A stretch of DNA of 64,000 bases from Opitutus sp. ER46 (GCF_003054705.1 NZ_QAYX01000024.1:186001-250000), one strand, 5' to 3'. Counted from the stretch's first letter, positions 7,921 to 17,422 are shown. Numbers and translations: made by a program. Notes: a model not told the origin generated them from the sequence alone.

Positions 7921-9027
7921 CTACCAGAGCTCGACCGGGCCCTTGGGGACGGGGATGGCGTCGCGTTCGCCATCTTCGCTCTCCGGGCGCATGAATGACG
8001 CTACGAGCGGGGCGGGCGCATAGCGCACGTCGAGCCGGCCGCTGGCGTCGCAAAACTGGGCGCGCCACTCGAGGTACTCGGCGATGGCGGCCTCGAAGTC
8101 CGCGCGCGAGGTGATGGTGATGATCCGGCGCTTGAAGGGTTTCGCCGGGCCGAAGCGCTTGGCGTACCACGGGGCCACCCGGCGGAACAGCCGGGCGCCA
8201 TGTTCCTCGCCGTAGAACTCCACGTAACGTTCGAAGTGGCGCCGGAGGACGTGGATGCGCTCGGCGAACTCCGGTTCGGGCAACAGTTCGCCCGTCGTGA
8301 GGAGGCGGTGGGTACGCCGGAAGATCCACGGGTCGTAGAAGGCGCCGCGGCCGATGCTCACGCCGGCGCAGCCGGTCTGGGTGATCATCTCGCGCGCGGC
8401 CTCGGGCGTGGTGACGTCACCGTTGCCGATCACCGGGATGTGGCGCGCGGCGGCGACGACCTGCCGAATGCCCGCGAGATTCACGCGGCCGGAGAAACCC
8501 TGCGCCCGCGTGCGGCCGTGCACGAACACCGCGGCGATGCCGGCGTTCTCGAGCACGCGGACGAGGTCCGGCGCGGTGAGGTTCTGGTCGTCCCAGCCGA
8601 GCCGCATCTTGGCGGTCACGGGAATCTTCACCGCCGCGACCATGCCGCGCACGAGGGCCGCGGTCTTGTCGAGTTCGGTCATCATGGCCGAGCCGCCGCC
8701 GACGCGGACGACTTTTGGGACGGGGCAGCCCATGTTGATGTCGACCGACTGGGCGCCGAGTTCCTGGCAGATGATGGCGGCATCGCGCATCTCCTCGGGC
8801 ACGCCGCCGAAGAGCTGGATCGCGAGCGGCTGGTCCTGGGGCGCGGTGGCGACGAGGCGCATGGCGCCGCGGTTGCGCTCGATGAGCGAGCGGGCGTTGA
8901 CGAGATCAGTGGTGGCCCAGCCGAGCCCGCCGAGTTCGCGCACGGTCAACCGCATCGGCAGGTTGGTGTAACCAGCCAGTGGAGACAGGAACAGGTTCGA
9001 GGAGAGCTCGTAGGGCCCCAGGCGCAT
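7921..9027 (-). CDS. tRNA-dihydrouridine synthase (DusB-like)
   Basis: FMN-dependent enzyme of 368 residues that reduces uridines in the D-loop of tRNA using NADPH. Evidence: SPLAGYTNLPMR (FMN-binding start of the barrel), DINMGCPVPKV with the catalytic Cys, AKMRLGW, FVHGRTRAQGFSG, PVIGNGDV and IGRGAFYDPW. The C-terminal helical domain is of normal length. ATG at 9025-9027; the TIM barrel begins about 15 residues later. A MalY-type lyase lies 114 bases upstream on the same strand and may share the transcript. Confidence 0.93.
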   Translation of the reverse strand: MRLGPYELSSNLFLSPLAGYTNLPMRLTVRELGGLGWATTDLVNARSLIERNRGAMRLVATAPQDQPLAIQLFGGVPEEMRDAAIICQELGAQSVDINMGCPVPKVVRVGGGSAMMTELDKTAALVRGMVAAVKIPVTAKMRLGWDDQNLTAPDLVRVLENAGIAAVFVHGRTRAQGFSGRVNLAGIRQVVAAARHIPVIGNGDVTTPEAAREMITQTGCAGVSIGRGAFYDPWIFRRTHRLLTTGELLPEPEFAERIHVLRRHFERYVEFYGEEHGARLFRRVAPWYAKRFGPAKPFKRRIITITSRADFEAAIAEYLEWRAQFCDASGRLDVRYAPAPLVASFMRPESEDGERDAIPVPKGPVELW

Positions 9028-9141
9028 CGGGCCGAAGGTCGGGCATCGCTGCGCCGACGTCCAATCCGATTTCGGCGCGGCGCGGTGCTGCGTCCGGGCG
9101 GCGGATAAGGGTGGTGGTCGCGTCCCCGCGGACGGGCGGCG

Positions 9142-10293
9142 TCAGCCGCGGAGCCCCTGCTTCATCCGCCGTAGCGCTTCAGCGAGGACCGAGCGCGGGC
9201 AGCCGAAATTCAGGCGCAGGTGGGAGCCGCGCGGGGCACCGAAGAAGGCGCCGTCGCTGAGGCCGACGCCGTGCTGCTCGAAATGGGCGACCGGGTCCGG
9301 CAGGCCGAGTGCGCTCACGTTGAGCCAGGCGAGGTAGGTGGCCTCGATGGGGGCATCGACGCGGATCGCAGGCATTTCGCGGGCGAGAAACTCGAGGAGA
9401 AAATCACGGTTGCCGCGCAGCGTGGCGAGGAGGGCCTGCCGCCACGGTTCGCAATGGCTGTACGCCGCCTCGCAGGCCGTGAAGCCGAGCGTGGTGACCT
9501 CGGCCACGATCCCGGCGGTGGCGCGGACGAACTGCGCGCGGAGCGCTGAGTCGGGGATGACGGCGAAGGAGGTGCCGAGTCCCGGCACGTTGTACGTCTT
9601 GCTCGGCGCCATCAGCGTGATGGTGCGCGCGGCAATGTCGGCGCCCAGCGATGCGGTCGGCACGTGGGGCAACTGGGGGTCGAGAATCAGATCGCAGTGA
9701 ATCTCGTCCGAGCAGAGCACCAGGTTGTGCCGCGCGCAGAAGTCGGCGAGCCGGAGGAGTTCGTCCCGCCGCCAGACCCGGGCGAGCGGGTTGTGCGGGT
9801 TGCAGAGGAAGAAGAGCTTCGTGCGCGGCGTGACGGCGGCCTCGAGCTGCTCCCAGTCGATCTCCCAGCGGCTGGTGCGGCCGGCCCAGGGGACGGTCAC
9901 GGAGACGCGCCCGCTGTTCTTGGGCGCGGTCATGAACGGAGGGTATACGGGGCTCAGCGAGAGCACCTCGTCGCCCGGGGCGGCAAAGGCCTGGGCGGTG
10001 ACGTTCAGGCCGACCACGAGTCCGGGCAGCCACACGAGCCACGCCGGGTCGATCGCCCAGCCGTAGCGTTGCGCGAGCCCCTGCACGACCGCGGTCACCG
10101 TGGAGTCCGTGGGGCGCGCGTACCCGAAGACGCCGTGGTCCACGCGCCGGTGCAGGGCCTCGAGGATCGCGGGCGGCGAGACAAAGTCCATGTCCGCCAC
10201 CCACATCGGCAGGACGTCACGCCCCGCGTACTTCTGCCACTTCTGTGAATCAGTGCCGTGCCGGTTGATCGGCGTCTCGAAATCGAAAGTCAT
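9142..10293 (-). CDS. MalY/PatB-family PLP-dependent C-S lyase
   Basis: 383-residue fold-type I aminotransferase-like enzyme. MWVADMDF near the N-terminus, the FGYARP segment, SDEIHCDLIL and the PLP-lysine motif MAPSKTYNVPGL are typical of the PatB/MalY group, which mostly cleave cystathionine or cysteine conjugates (beta-lyase, EC 4.4.1.13). The final substrate cannot be told from sequence. ATG at 10291-10293 begins MTFDFETPINRHGTDSQKW, the family start. A 14-residue extension upstream is possible but not conserved in kind. Confidence 0.9.
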   Translation of the reverse strand: MTFDFETPINRHGTDSQKWQKYAGRDVLPMWVADMDFVSPPAILEALHRRVDHGVFGYARPTDSTVTAVVQGLAQRYGWAIDPAWLVWLPGLVVGLNVTAQAFAAPGDEVLSLSPVYPPFMTAPKNSGRVSVTVPWAGRTSRWEIDWEQLEAAVTPRTKLFFLCNPHNPLARVWRRDELLRLADFCARHNLVLCSDEIHCDLILDPQLPHVPTASLGADIAARTITLMAPSKTYNVPGLGTSFAVIPDSALRAQFVRATAGIVAEVTTLGFTACEAAYSHCEPWRQALLATLRGNRDFLLEFLAREMPAIRVDAPIEATYLAWLNVSALGLPDPVAHFEQHGVGLSDGAFFGAPRGSHLRLNFGCPRSVLAEALRRMKQGLRG

Positions 10294-10540
10294 GCGGTGG
10301 GTCGTCCAGTGAACCAACATTCGCGCCCAGGGCACGGAGTTTTTTGGCCTGGCGCGTCATCGCCGCCAGTGCTGGGAAATTCTTGCGCGGTGTGACGGCG
10401 CGGTGGGGCGTTTTTTCCCAGGGGCCGGGTGGGGTCATGTCGCCAAGTTGCGGTGGCAGCGCGGGTTGGCGCGCGCGCGGCGCTGGTCCGCGGCATGCAA
10501 TCACGGGGGCATTCATCGCAACCAAAAGGAGAACACCACC

Positions 10541-10993
10541 ATGAGACTCATCCGTTACACCTATCCCAACTACCGCAGCCTGGCTCCTTCCTACAGCGGG
10601 CTGGGCCGCTCGCCCTGGTCCGGTCTCGAGACCGAGATGGACCGGCTCTTCGAAACCGCGCTGCGCGACTTCGGAGGCGTCGTGAACAACGACCAGTTCC
10701 CGGTCGATCTTTTTGAAGATGCCGACCACGCGTACGTCCGGGCGGAGCTGCCCGGTCTGAGTCGCGACGACATCAATGTCGAGATGGCCGAGGGCAATCT
10801 GACGATTTCCGGCAAGCGCAAGTCCGAAGGCCCGGAGGGCGAGGAGACCTTTTCGTTCAGCCGCTCCGTCCGCCTGCCCGACGAGGTCGATTCCGGCAAG
10901 GTCAGCGCCAGCTACGAGCACGGCGTCCTGACCGTCACGCTGCCGAAGCGTGAGGAAGCCAAGCCGAAGAAGATCACGGTGTCCGTGAAGTAA
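10541..10993 (+). CDS. Hsp20/alpha-crystallin small heat-shock protein
   Basis: Holdase chaperone, 150 residues. The N-terminus has aromatic and PW-rich segments and EMDRLFETA. The alpha-crystallin domain spans about residues 45-145, with PVDLFEDADHAYVRAELPGL, INVEMAEGNLTISGKRK and the C-terminal GVLTVTLPK (the conserved GVL strand). The start is fixed by a good ribosome binding site, AAAAGGAGA, 11 bases before the ATG at 10541. A second Hsp20 gene follows 52 bases later. No CIRCE element (TTAGCACTC inverted repeat) is seen in the 247-base upstream spacer. Confidence 0.95.
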   Translation: MRLIRYTYPNYRSLAPSYSGLGRSPWSGLETEMDRLFETALRDFGGVVNNDQFPVDLFEDADHAYVRAELPGLSRDDINVEMAEGNLTISGKRKSEGPEGEETFSFSRSVRLPDEVDSGKVSASYEHGVLTVTLPKREEAKPKKITVSVK

Positions 10994-11045
10994 ACCGGCG
11001 CCGCATCATCCCACCCGAATCTCACAACCTGAACCTCACTTCATC

Positions 11046-11447
11046 ATGTCTCTTCTCAACACTCTGATTCCCTCCCTCTCCCGTTCGCCTGCTTCGCGGC
11101 CGAGCGAGAACTCCACCAGCGAGCCGACGATCCGGCCGGCCTATGAGATCAAGGAAAACCCCGACGCGTACGGGCTGACCGTGTACCTGCCGGGCGTGAC
11201 CAAGGAGAACCTCGAGATCACGGCCGAGGAAGGCCAGCTCCGGGTCCTGGGCCGGCGCGCCTGGAAGCGTCCGGAGGCTTGGTCGGTCGTGTACCGCGAG
11301 AGCACGGACGCTCCGTTCGAGCTGGTGCTCACGCACGACAACCTGATCGATCCCGACAAGATCGTGGCTGAGCTGAAGGATGGCATCCTGCGCGTTTCCC
11401 TGCCGAAGCACGAAGCGTTGAAGCCGCGCAAGATCACCATCGCCTGA
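11046..11447 (+). CDS. Second Hsp20-family small heat-shock protein
   Basis: 133 residues, a diverged tandem partner of the preceding Hsp20. The alpha-crystallin domain covers residues 33-133: AYEIKENPDAYGLTVYLPGV, LEITAEEGQLRVLGRR, and the GILRVSLPKHEALKPRKI end. Instead of EMDRLF it has a Ser/Pro-rich N-terminus (SRSPASRPSENS). Pairs of Hsp20 proteins often form mixed oligomers, so the two genes probably act together from one transcript ending at the terminator at 11481. Confidence 0.93.
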   Translation: MSLLNTLIPSLSRSPASRPSENSTSEPTIRPAYEIKENPDAYGLTVYLPGVTKENLEITAEEGQLRVLGRRAWKRPEAWSVVYRESTDAPFELVLTHDNLIDPDKIVAELKDGILRVSLPKHEALKPRKITIA

Positions 11448-11480
11448 TTCTGACTCCCGCGCGGAGTCCGTCACTCCAAC

Positions 11481-11512
11481 CGCCGGACCTTTCGGGTCCG
11501 GCGTTTTCTTTT
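11481..11512 (+). terminator. Intrinsic terminator after the Hsp20 pair
   Basis: CGCCGGACC (11481-11489) pairs perfectly with GGTCCGGCG (11495-11503) over a short loop. TTTTCTTTT follows. Confidence 0.92.
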
Positions 11513-11549
11513 GGCGTGGGTACGTGAGCGCGTCGCCGCCGGCGGGGGC

Positions 11550-12536
11550 TCAGTTGTGGTCGTCGCCCTTCGGCGTGACCACCGGAGTCTTGTCGGCGCC
11601 CGCCGCCGGGATGAGCAGGCTCATCAGAATCGAAGTGGCCAGGACGCAGCCGATGACGGCGAGGGAGGTGCCAGTGGTGATATGGAACCAGTGTTCGCCG
11701 AGCATCTTCACGCCGATGAAGCAGAGGATTACGGCGAGGCCGATCTTCAGGAAGCGAAAGAGCTTCATGATGCCGTTGAGGGCGAAGTAGAGCGACCGGA
11801 GTCCGAGGATCGCGAAGATGTTCGAGGTCAGCGCGACGAAGCTGTTCTTGGTGATCGCCAGCACGGCCGGCAGGGAATCGAGCGCGAAGACCACGTCGGT
11901 GGTCTCGATGACGATCAGGACGATGAACAGCAGGGTGGCCACCCAGCGGCCATTCTCGCGGACGAAGAAATGCGAGCCGTGGAAGCGGTCGCTGACGGGG
12001 AAGTGGCGGCGGAAGAACCGGACGGCGATGTTGTGGGAGGGATCGACCTCCTCATCCTTGCCGGGCAGGGCGAGCTTGATGCCGGTGTAGATCAGGAACG
12101 CGCCGAAGATGTAGAGGATCCAGTGGAAGCGGGAGATGATGCCGACGCCGATCAGGATGAACGCGGCGCGCATGACCACGGCGCCGATAATGCCCCAGAA
12201 GAGCACCCGATGCTGGTATCTCGGTTCCACGCCGAAGAACGAGAACACCACGATGAAGACGAAGACGTTGTCGACGCTCAGGCAGAGCTCGACGAGGTAG
12301 GCAGCCAGATATTGTTGGCCGAGCTCCGCGCCTTCGGTCCACCAGACGAGTCCGCCGAAACTGACGGCGAGGGTGGCCCAGACGCCGCACCAGATCAGGG
12401 CTTCGCGCATCTTCACCTCGTGGGCGTTGCGCTGGAAGACACCCAGATCGAGCGCCAGCATGAGCGTGATCAGCACAAAGAAACCAACCCACGCCCACCA
12501 GGGCATGGTCGAAATCACAGCTAGGGCGGTAGACAT
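11550..12536 (-). CDS. TerC-family membrane protein (Alx-like)
   Basis: 328-residue integral membrane protein. Eight to nine helices carry the TerC signatures: MLALDLGVF, LVWWTEG, SVDNVFVFIVVFSFF, ETTDVVFALDSLPAVLAI and RSLYFALNGI. The family has been tied to tellurite resistance and to manganese export; conserved intramembrane Asp residues suggest metal ion movement. ATG at 12534-12536. No yybP-ykoY (manganese) riboswitch could be recognised upstream by eye. Divergent from the MscS gene across a 191-base spacer. Confidence 0.92.
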   Translation of the reverse strand: MSTALAVISTMPWWAWVGFFVLITLMLALDLGVFQRNAHEVKMREALIWCGVWATLAVSFGGLVWWTEGAELGQQYLAAYLVELCLSVDNVFVFIVVFSFFGVEPRYQHRVLFWGIIGAVVMRAAFILIGVGIISRFHWILYIFGAFLIYTGIKLALPGKDEEVDPSHNIAVRFFRRHFPVSDRFHGSHFFVRENGRWVATLLFIVLIVIETTDVVFALDSLPAVLAITKNSFVALTSNIFAILGLRSLYFALNGIMKLFRFLKIGLAVILCFIGVKMLGEHWFHITTGTSLAVIGCVLATSILMSLLIPAAGADKTPVVTPKGDDHN

Positions 12537-12727
12537 GGGGGCGGGAGTGTGGTCACCGTCATGCGGCGCGCCAAGTCGGTAACGTTCCGAAAATCATCGG
12601 CGTTTCCATCCTGCCGGTCTGGGCGCGCCTCGATGGGGGCCAACGGCCCCGGAGGGATGGGACCGGGGCCAGCCCGCCGCCTCCGGCTTTGACAACCCGG
12701 CCGGGGTTTCTTCAGTCCTCGGCCCTT

Positions 12728-14089
12728 ATGAAGCGCGTGCTGCAGTTGATGTCCCTCGTGGTGGCCTGCTGGGCCGCCATCCCAGCGATGGCTGCCGAGT
12801 CGCAGTCGACCGAGCCGGCGGCAGCGGTGGCAGACGGCAAAACGACCGTGGTGCAGACCGACACCGGGAGTAGCACCCAGGTGGTGGCGGCCACGGCGGG
12901 GGCGACGGGGACGGCGCCCAACGTGACGGTCGTGAACAAGGGCAGGACGGTCGCGACCGACCTGCTTGAGCGCTTTGTGAGCTGGTTGCACCGGTTTTTC
13001 CCCCAGGTGGATGACCAGTTGTTCCACTGGATTGCGTGCGGCATCATCGTGCTCCTGGCGGTCGTGCTGCGGCACCTGATCACGAACATCATCTTTTTCT
13101 ATCTCAAGAAGCTGGCTTCAAAGACGGAGACGACGCTGGACGACAAGCTCTTCCCGGCGATGGAGACGCCGACCGCCACGCTGGTCATGGTCGTGGGTAT
13201 CTTCGCGGCGCTGACCGTGCTGCAACTGTCGCCGGAATCCGACGTGCTGATCGGCAATAGCGCCAAGATGGCGATCCTGGCCGTGATCGTCTGGGGCCTG
13301 ATTCGCGCGGGTGGCGCGCTCCTCGATCACCTCGAGGAGGTGGCGCACGGGCGGCAGATGACGGTGGCGACGTTCATGCCGCTGATCAAAAAGACGCTGC
13401 TGGTCTTCGCGGTCATCCTCGGCGTCCTGATCATCCTCGATAGCGTGGGCGCGCCGGTGAAGGTGTTCCTGACCTCCCTGGGCATCGGTGGCCTGGCCTT
13501 CGCCCTGGCGGCGCAGGATACGATCGCCAACCTCTTCGGCTCGTTCGTGGTGGTGATGGATCAGCCGTTTCGCGTGGGCGACACGGTCAGGATCGCCGGC
13601 CAGGTCGGCACGGTGGAGGACATCGGGTTGCGTTCCACCAAGTTGCGGCTGGTGGACAAGTCGCTGCTCGTCATCCCGAACAAGTCAGTCGCTTCGGAAT
13701 CGATCACCAATCTGGCGCGCTTCGCCCGTCGCCGCGTGGAGCAGGTGATCGGCCTGACGTACGACACGAAGCCCGAGCAGCTCGATACGATGGTGGCCGA
13801 TCTGCAGAAGCTGATCAGCAGCCAGCCCGAGGTGGATCCGGCCTCGGTCATGGTCTACTTCCGCGATTTCAACAGCTCGTCGCTCGATCTCTGGATGGTA
13901 TACGAGACGCCGGACCCGGATTTCCGGAAGCACATGGTGGTCCGCCAGCGACTCAACCTGGCCATCATGCGGCTCGTCGAGTCGCGCGGCCTGTCGATGG
14001 CGTTCCCGACGCAGACCATCCAGTTCGACGGTCCCGTTGCCCGCCAGCTCGCCGCCGCCAAGACGCCGGCCGTGCCGCAGGCGAAGTAG
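12728..14089 (+). CDS. MscS-family mechanosensitive ion channel with signal peptide
   Basis: 453 residues. The N-terminal MKRVLQLMSLVVACWAAIPAMA is a signal peptide, followed by a Thr/Val/Ala-rich periplasmic stretch and then four to five membrane helices. The MscS pore helix is LTSLGIGGLAFALAAQDTIANLFGSF (about residues 240-266), and the beta domain follows at DQPFRVGDTVRIAGQVGTVEDIGLRSTKLR. Acts as a safety valve against hypo-osmotic stress. The ATG at 12728 is chosen because it starts the signal peptide; a TTG at 12689 would add 13 residues. A terminator lies at 14121. Confidence 0.93.
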   Translation: MKRVLQLMSLVVACWAAIPAMAAESQSTEPAAAVADGKTTVVQTDTGSSTQVVAATAGATGTAPNVTVVNKGRTVATDLLERFVSWLHRFFPQVDDQLFHWIACGIIVLLAVVLRHLITNIIFFYLKKLASKTETTLDDKLFPAMETPTATLVMVVGIFAALTVLQLSPESDVLIGNSAKMAILAVIVWGLIRAGGALLDHLEEVAHGRQMTVATFMPLIKKTLLVFAVILGVLIILDSVGAPVKVFLTSLGIGGLAFALAAQDTIANLFGSFVVVMDQPFRVGDTVRIAGQVGTVEDIGLRSTKLRLVDKSLLVIPNKSVASESITNLARFARRRVEQVIGLTYDTKPEQLDTMVADLQKLISSQPEVDPASVMVYFRDFNSSSLDLWMVYETPDPDFRKHMVVRQRLNLAIMRLVESRGLSMAFPTQTIQFDGPVARQLAAAKTPAVPQAK

Positions 14090-14120
14090 TCCCGCGCGAA
14101 TCGCATCCTCGTCCGAGTTC

Positions 14121-14152
14121 ACGGGCCGCCGCGGGGCGGCCCGTTTGTTTTG
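14121..14152 (+). terminator. Intrinsic terminator after mscS
   Basis: ACGGGCCGCC (14121-14130) pairs perfectly with GGCGGCCCGT (14135-14144), followed by TTTGTTTT. It may also mark the end of the exporter operon arriving from the other strand at 14172. Confidence 0.92.
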
Positions 14153-14171
14153 GTGGCCCGCGACAGGCGGG

Positions 14172-15302
14172 TCAGCCGGTGGTCTTGTGGAACCGGCTCA
14201 CGGCGAAAGCCATGACCGCGATGCCGAGGGCGACGAGGGCTGCCATCTGGGGCCAGAGCACGTCGAAACCCACGCCCTTGAGAAACACGCCGCGGATGAT
14301 GACCAGGAAGTACCGCAACGGATTGAGGAACGTCAGCCACTGCACCGCGATGGGCATGTTGGCGATCGGGTAGATGAACCCGGAGAGCAGCATGGCCGGG
14401 AAGAAGAAGAAGAACGTCGTCATCATGGCCTGCTGCTGCGTGCTGCTGACCGTGGAGATGAACAGGCCGATGCCGAGGGTGCTGAGCAGGAAGCAGGCGG
14501 TGCCTCCGAGGAGCAGGAGGAAGCTACCGCGGATTGGAATCTCGAACCAGTACACGCCGACCAACGTGACGAGGGCCACGTCGACGAAGCCGATCACGAT
14601 GAACGGGGCGAACTTGCCCAAGATGAACTCGAGCGGCCGGATCGGCGTGACCATGATCTGCTCGATCGTGCCGACCTCCTTTTCGCGCACGATCGCCATG
14701 CCGGTGAGCATGAGCGCGATCAACATGACGAGCACGGCCATGACGCCGGGCACGAAGTAGTTTCGGCTCTCCAGGTTGGGGTTGAACCAGGCGCGGGGAC
14801 GGAGCTCCACGGCGCCGATGCTCAAGGGTCTTCCTGCACGCCGCAGGGTGGAATCCAGCATGACCTCGTTGTTGTAGCCCGTCGCGATGACGGAGCTGTA
14901 GTTCAGTACCAGTCGGGCGGTGTTCGAATCGGAGCCGTCCACGATCAGCTGCACGGGCGCGGGCCGGCCGCTGCGCAACTGTGCCTCGAAGCCGGCGTTG
15001 ATCTGCAGGATCGCGGCCGCGCGTGTGGCGTCGATTTCCGCCCGCGCGACGGCCTCGTCCTGCGTGGTGGTCACCGCGTCGAAATAGTCGGACCCCGTGA
15101 AGCGCGCGATGAGCGTGCGGCTGGCGGGCGTACCGTCGCGGTCGATCACCACGAGCCGCACGTGCCGCACATCCATGGTGACGGCGTAGCCGAAGATCAG
15201 GGTCTGGATGATCGGGATGCCGAAGATGACCATGCGCATCCGGGGATCGCGGAACACGGAACGGAACTCCTTCCGGAGCATGGTGAGGATGCGTTCCCAC
15301 AT
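14172..15302 (-). CDS. ABC-2 exporter permease (YbhR-like), last gene of the operon
   Basis: 376 residues. One N-terminal helix (RMRMVIFGIPIIQTLIFGYA) is followed by a ~150-residue external domain with VDGSDSNTARLVLNYSS, then five C-terminal helices including GMAIVREKEVGTIEQIMVTPI (the cytoplasmic coupling segment). This is the ABC-2 type of drug/lipid exporter permease. It is closely similar in layout to the gene before it, two bases upstream, and the pair should form a heterodimeric channel. In the E. coli ybiH-ybhGFSR locus the matching pair is ybhS and ybhR. ATG at 15300-15302. Confidence 0.9.
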   Translation of the reverse strand: MWERILTMLRKEFRSVFRDPRMRMVIFGIPIIQTLIFGYAVTMDVRHVRLVVIDRDGTPASRTLIARFTGSDYFDAVTTTQDEAVARAEIDATRAAAILQINAGFEAQLRSGRPAPVQLIVDGSDSNTARLVLNYSSVIATGYNNEVMLDSTLRRAGRPLSIGAVELRPRAWFNPNLESRNYFVPGVMAVLVMLIALMLTGMAIVREKEVGTIEQIMVTPIRPLEFILGKFAPFIVIGFVDVALVTLVGVYWFEIPIRGSFLLLLGGTACFLLSTLGIGLFISTVSSTQQQAMMTTFFFFFPAMLLSGFIYPIANMPIAVQWLTFLNPLRYFLVIIRGVFLKGVGFDVLWPQMAALVALGIAVMAFAVSRFHKTTG

Positions 15303-15304
15303 GG

Positions 15305-16438
15305 CTATTGGAGCTTTTTGCGGAACCGGGCGACGGCCAGGCCGAGCACGATGGTGGCGAAGAGGGTGAGGAAGAGTGCGTCGGCCCAGAGCGTCTCGAG
15401 CCCCACGCCGCGCAGGTAGATGCCCTTGACCAGTGCGACGAAGTAGCGGGCCGGTACGATGGTCGTGATGACCTGCACGGGAATGGGCATGTTCGCGATC
15501 GCGAACATGAAGCCCGACAGCAGGAAGGCCGGCAGGAAGGTCGAGACCATGGCGAGCTGGCTCGCGAGCAGCTGCTGACGGGCGATGATGCTGAGCAGGA
15601 TGCCCTGCGACAGGGTGCCGACGATGAAGAGCGCGGCCATGGCGAACAGCAGCGCGACGTTGCCGCGCAGCGGGACGTCGAAGAGGTAGACGGCCATGAG
15701 CACGGCGATGAGGACATCGAGCATGCCCACGACGAAGTAGGGCAGCAGCTTGCCGATGATCAGCTCGGCCGGCTTCACCGGCGTCGAAATGAGCTGCTCC
15801 ATCGTGCCGCGTTCCCATTCGCGCGCGATCGTGAGCGAGGTGAGCAGGGCGGCGATCAGGCCCATGATGACGGCGATGAGCCCGGGGATGATGAAGTTCT
15901 TGGACTCGAGGTCCGGGTTGAACCAGACGCGCGGTCGGAGATCGAGCGGGGCCACCGCGGCGCCCCCGTTGCTGCGCCGGGCCTGGTCGAGCAGGATCTG
16001 CTGGTTGTAGCCGAGGGTGATCGCCTGCGTGTAGCCGAGCACGATGGCGGCGGTGTTGGAGTCCGAACCATCGATCACGGCCTGCAGCGAAACCGTGCGG
16101 CCGGCGCCGAGTCGGGCGCCGAAATCAGGCGGGATCACGAGCGCGAGCAACGCGTCCCGCGTATCGATCACCCGGTCGATCGACTGGTAGTCATCCCGGG
16201 CGCCGACGAACGAAAAGTAGCGGGAGCCGCTGAACCGCGCGACCAGTTCGCGGCTTTCCGGCGAATGACTCTGGTCCCACACGACGAACGGCACACGGTC
16301 GACGTCGAGCGTCAGCGCGTAGCCGAAGAGCAGGATCATCAGCATCGGGATGCCGATCGCCATGCCCAGGCTGCGCGGGTCGCGCCGGATGTGGAGGGAT
16401 TCCTTGCGGGCGATGGCCCAGAGTCGCTGGAAGTTCAT
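15305..16438 (-). CDS. ABC-2 exporter permease (YbhS-like)
   Basis: 377 residues, same architecture as its partner downstream: N-terminal helix (LGMAIGIPMLMILLFGYALTL), external domain with VIDGSDSNTAAIVLGYTQ, and the coupling segment LTIAREWERGTMEQLISTPV before five helices. Its ATG overlaps the stop of the ATPase gene by four bases (ATGA, 16435-16438), a sign of translational coupling. The repeated DGSDSNTA motif in both permeases suggests an ancient duplication. Confidence 0.92.
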   Translation of the reverse strand: MNFQRLWAIARKESLHIRRDPRSLGMAIGIPMLMILLFGYALTLDVDRVPFVVWDQSHSPESRELVARFSGSRYFSFVGARDDYQSIDRVIDTRDALLALVIPPDFGARLGAGRTVSLQAVIDGSDSNTAAIVLGYTQAITLGYNQQILLDQARRSNGGAAVAPLDLRPRVWFNPDLESKNFIIPGLIAVIMGLIAALLTSLTIAREWERGTMEQLISTPVKPAELIIGKLLPYFVVGMLDVLIAVLMAVYLFDVPLRGNVALLFAMAALFIVGTLSQGILLSIIARQQLLASQLAMVSTFLPAFLLSGFMFAIANMPIPVQVITTIVPARYFVALVKGIYLRGVGLETLWADALFLTLFATIVLGLAVARFRKKLQ

Positions 16439-17418
16439 TGGTGCACCTCCGACTGCGGCGAACCGGCGCGGTCGCGCGCCTCGATGAGCGAGACGAAGAC
16501 GTCCTCCAGCGTGGGCGTGATCCGGCCCACGTGGTGCGGCGTGAACCCGCCGCGTTCCAGGGCGGCGCGGGTCGCCTGGAGCGCGGTGTCGGCGTCGCGC
16601 GCAACCGCGTGCAGCCCGCGGCCGAACAGCGCCACTTCGGAGATCTCGGGCAGCGCCTCGAGCACGGACATGGCGTCGTTGGCGCGGGGGCAGTCGATCT
16701 CGAGGACGGCGTCGGTCATGTGCCGCGTCTTGAGCTCGCGCGGCGTCCCGAGCGCGATGAGCTCGCCGCGGTACACGACGCCGAGACGGTCGCAGTACTC
16801 CGACTCCTCCATGTAGTGCGTCGTCACGAAGACCGTCACGCCGCGCCCGGCCAGCGTATAGATCAGATCCCAGAACTGGCGGCGGCTGTTGGGATCCACG
16901 CCGGAGGTGGGCTCGTCGAGGAAGAGGATGGGCGGTTCGTGCAGCACGGCGCAGCCGAGCGCGAGCCGCTGCTTCCAGCCGCCGGACAGGTCGGACGTGC
17001 GCGAGCGGCGGTGTTCGGTGAGGCCTGCCATCTCGAGCACCCAGGCCTTGCGTTCGGCCTTCTTCGCCGGCGGGAGCCGGTAGATGCCGCTGTAGAAGTC
17101 GATGTTCTCCTCGACCGTCAGCTCGTCGTAGAGGGAGAACTTCTGGCTCATGTAGCCGATGCGGGTCTTGATCGCCTCGGTCTGGCGGCGGATGTCGAAG
17201 CCCGCGACCCGGCCCTCGCCGCCGGTGGGCGTAAGCAGCCCGCAGAGCATGCGGATGGTGGTGGACTTGCCGGCCCCGTTGGGCCCCAGGAAACCGAAGA
17301 TCTCGCCGCGTCGGACCGAGAACGAGATGCCGGCGACGGCGCGAAACGAGCCAAAGCGTTTCTCGAGGTTCGAGACCTCGACCACGACTTCGGTGACGGC
17401 ATCGGGTTGGGTGGGCAT
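16435..17418 (-). CDS. ABC exporter ATPase (matches YbhF C-terminal half)
   Basis: 327-residue nucleotide-binding subunit that powers the two permeases. Walker A GPNGAGKST, Q-loop MSQKFSLYDELTVEEN, signature LSGGWKQRLALGCAVLHEP, Walker B ILFLDEPTSGVDP and the H-loop VTTHYM are all intact. The sequence resembles the second ATPase domain of E. coli YbhF, a protein that there carries both ATPase domains in one chain. ATG at 17416-17418 lies four bases after the stop of a 32-codon ORF. The C-terminal ~80 residues form the usual extension that ends in VFVSLIEARDR. Confidence 0.92.
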   Translation of the reverse strand: MPTQPDAVTEVVVEVSNLEKRFGSFRAVAGISFSVRRGEIFGFLGPNGAGKSTTIRMLCGLLTPTGGEGRVAGFDIRRQTEAIKTRIGYMSQKFSLYDELTVEENIDFYSGIYRLPPAKKAERKAWVLEMAGLTEHRRSRTSDLSGGWKQRLALGCAVLHEPPILFLDEPTSGVDPNSRRQFWDLIYTLAGRGVTVFVTTHYMEESEYCDRLGVVYRGELIALGTPRELKTRHMTDAVLEIDCPRANDAMSVLEALPEISEVALFGRGLHAVARDADTALQATRAALERGGFTPHHVGRITPTLEDVFVSLIEARDRAGSPQSEVHQ

Positions 17419-17422
17419 GGGA

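Noticed and set aside
10294-10540. CIRCE or sigma-32 promoter before the Hsp20 genes
   Set aside because: No TTAGCACTC-N9-GAGTGCTAA and no CTTGAA/CCCATNT pair is visible.
12537-12727. Manganese (yybP-ykoY) riboswitch upstream of the TerC gene
   Set aside because: The conserved yybP-ykoY loops could not be found in the leader strand.
12689-12727. TTG start and TTGACA -35 element for mscS at the same place
   Set aside because: The TTG start would put residues before a clean signal peptide. TTGACA at 12689-12694 has no convincing -10 partner at 17 bases.
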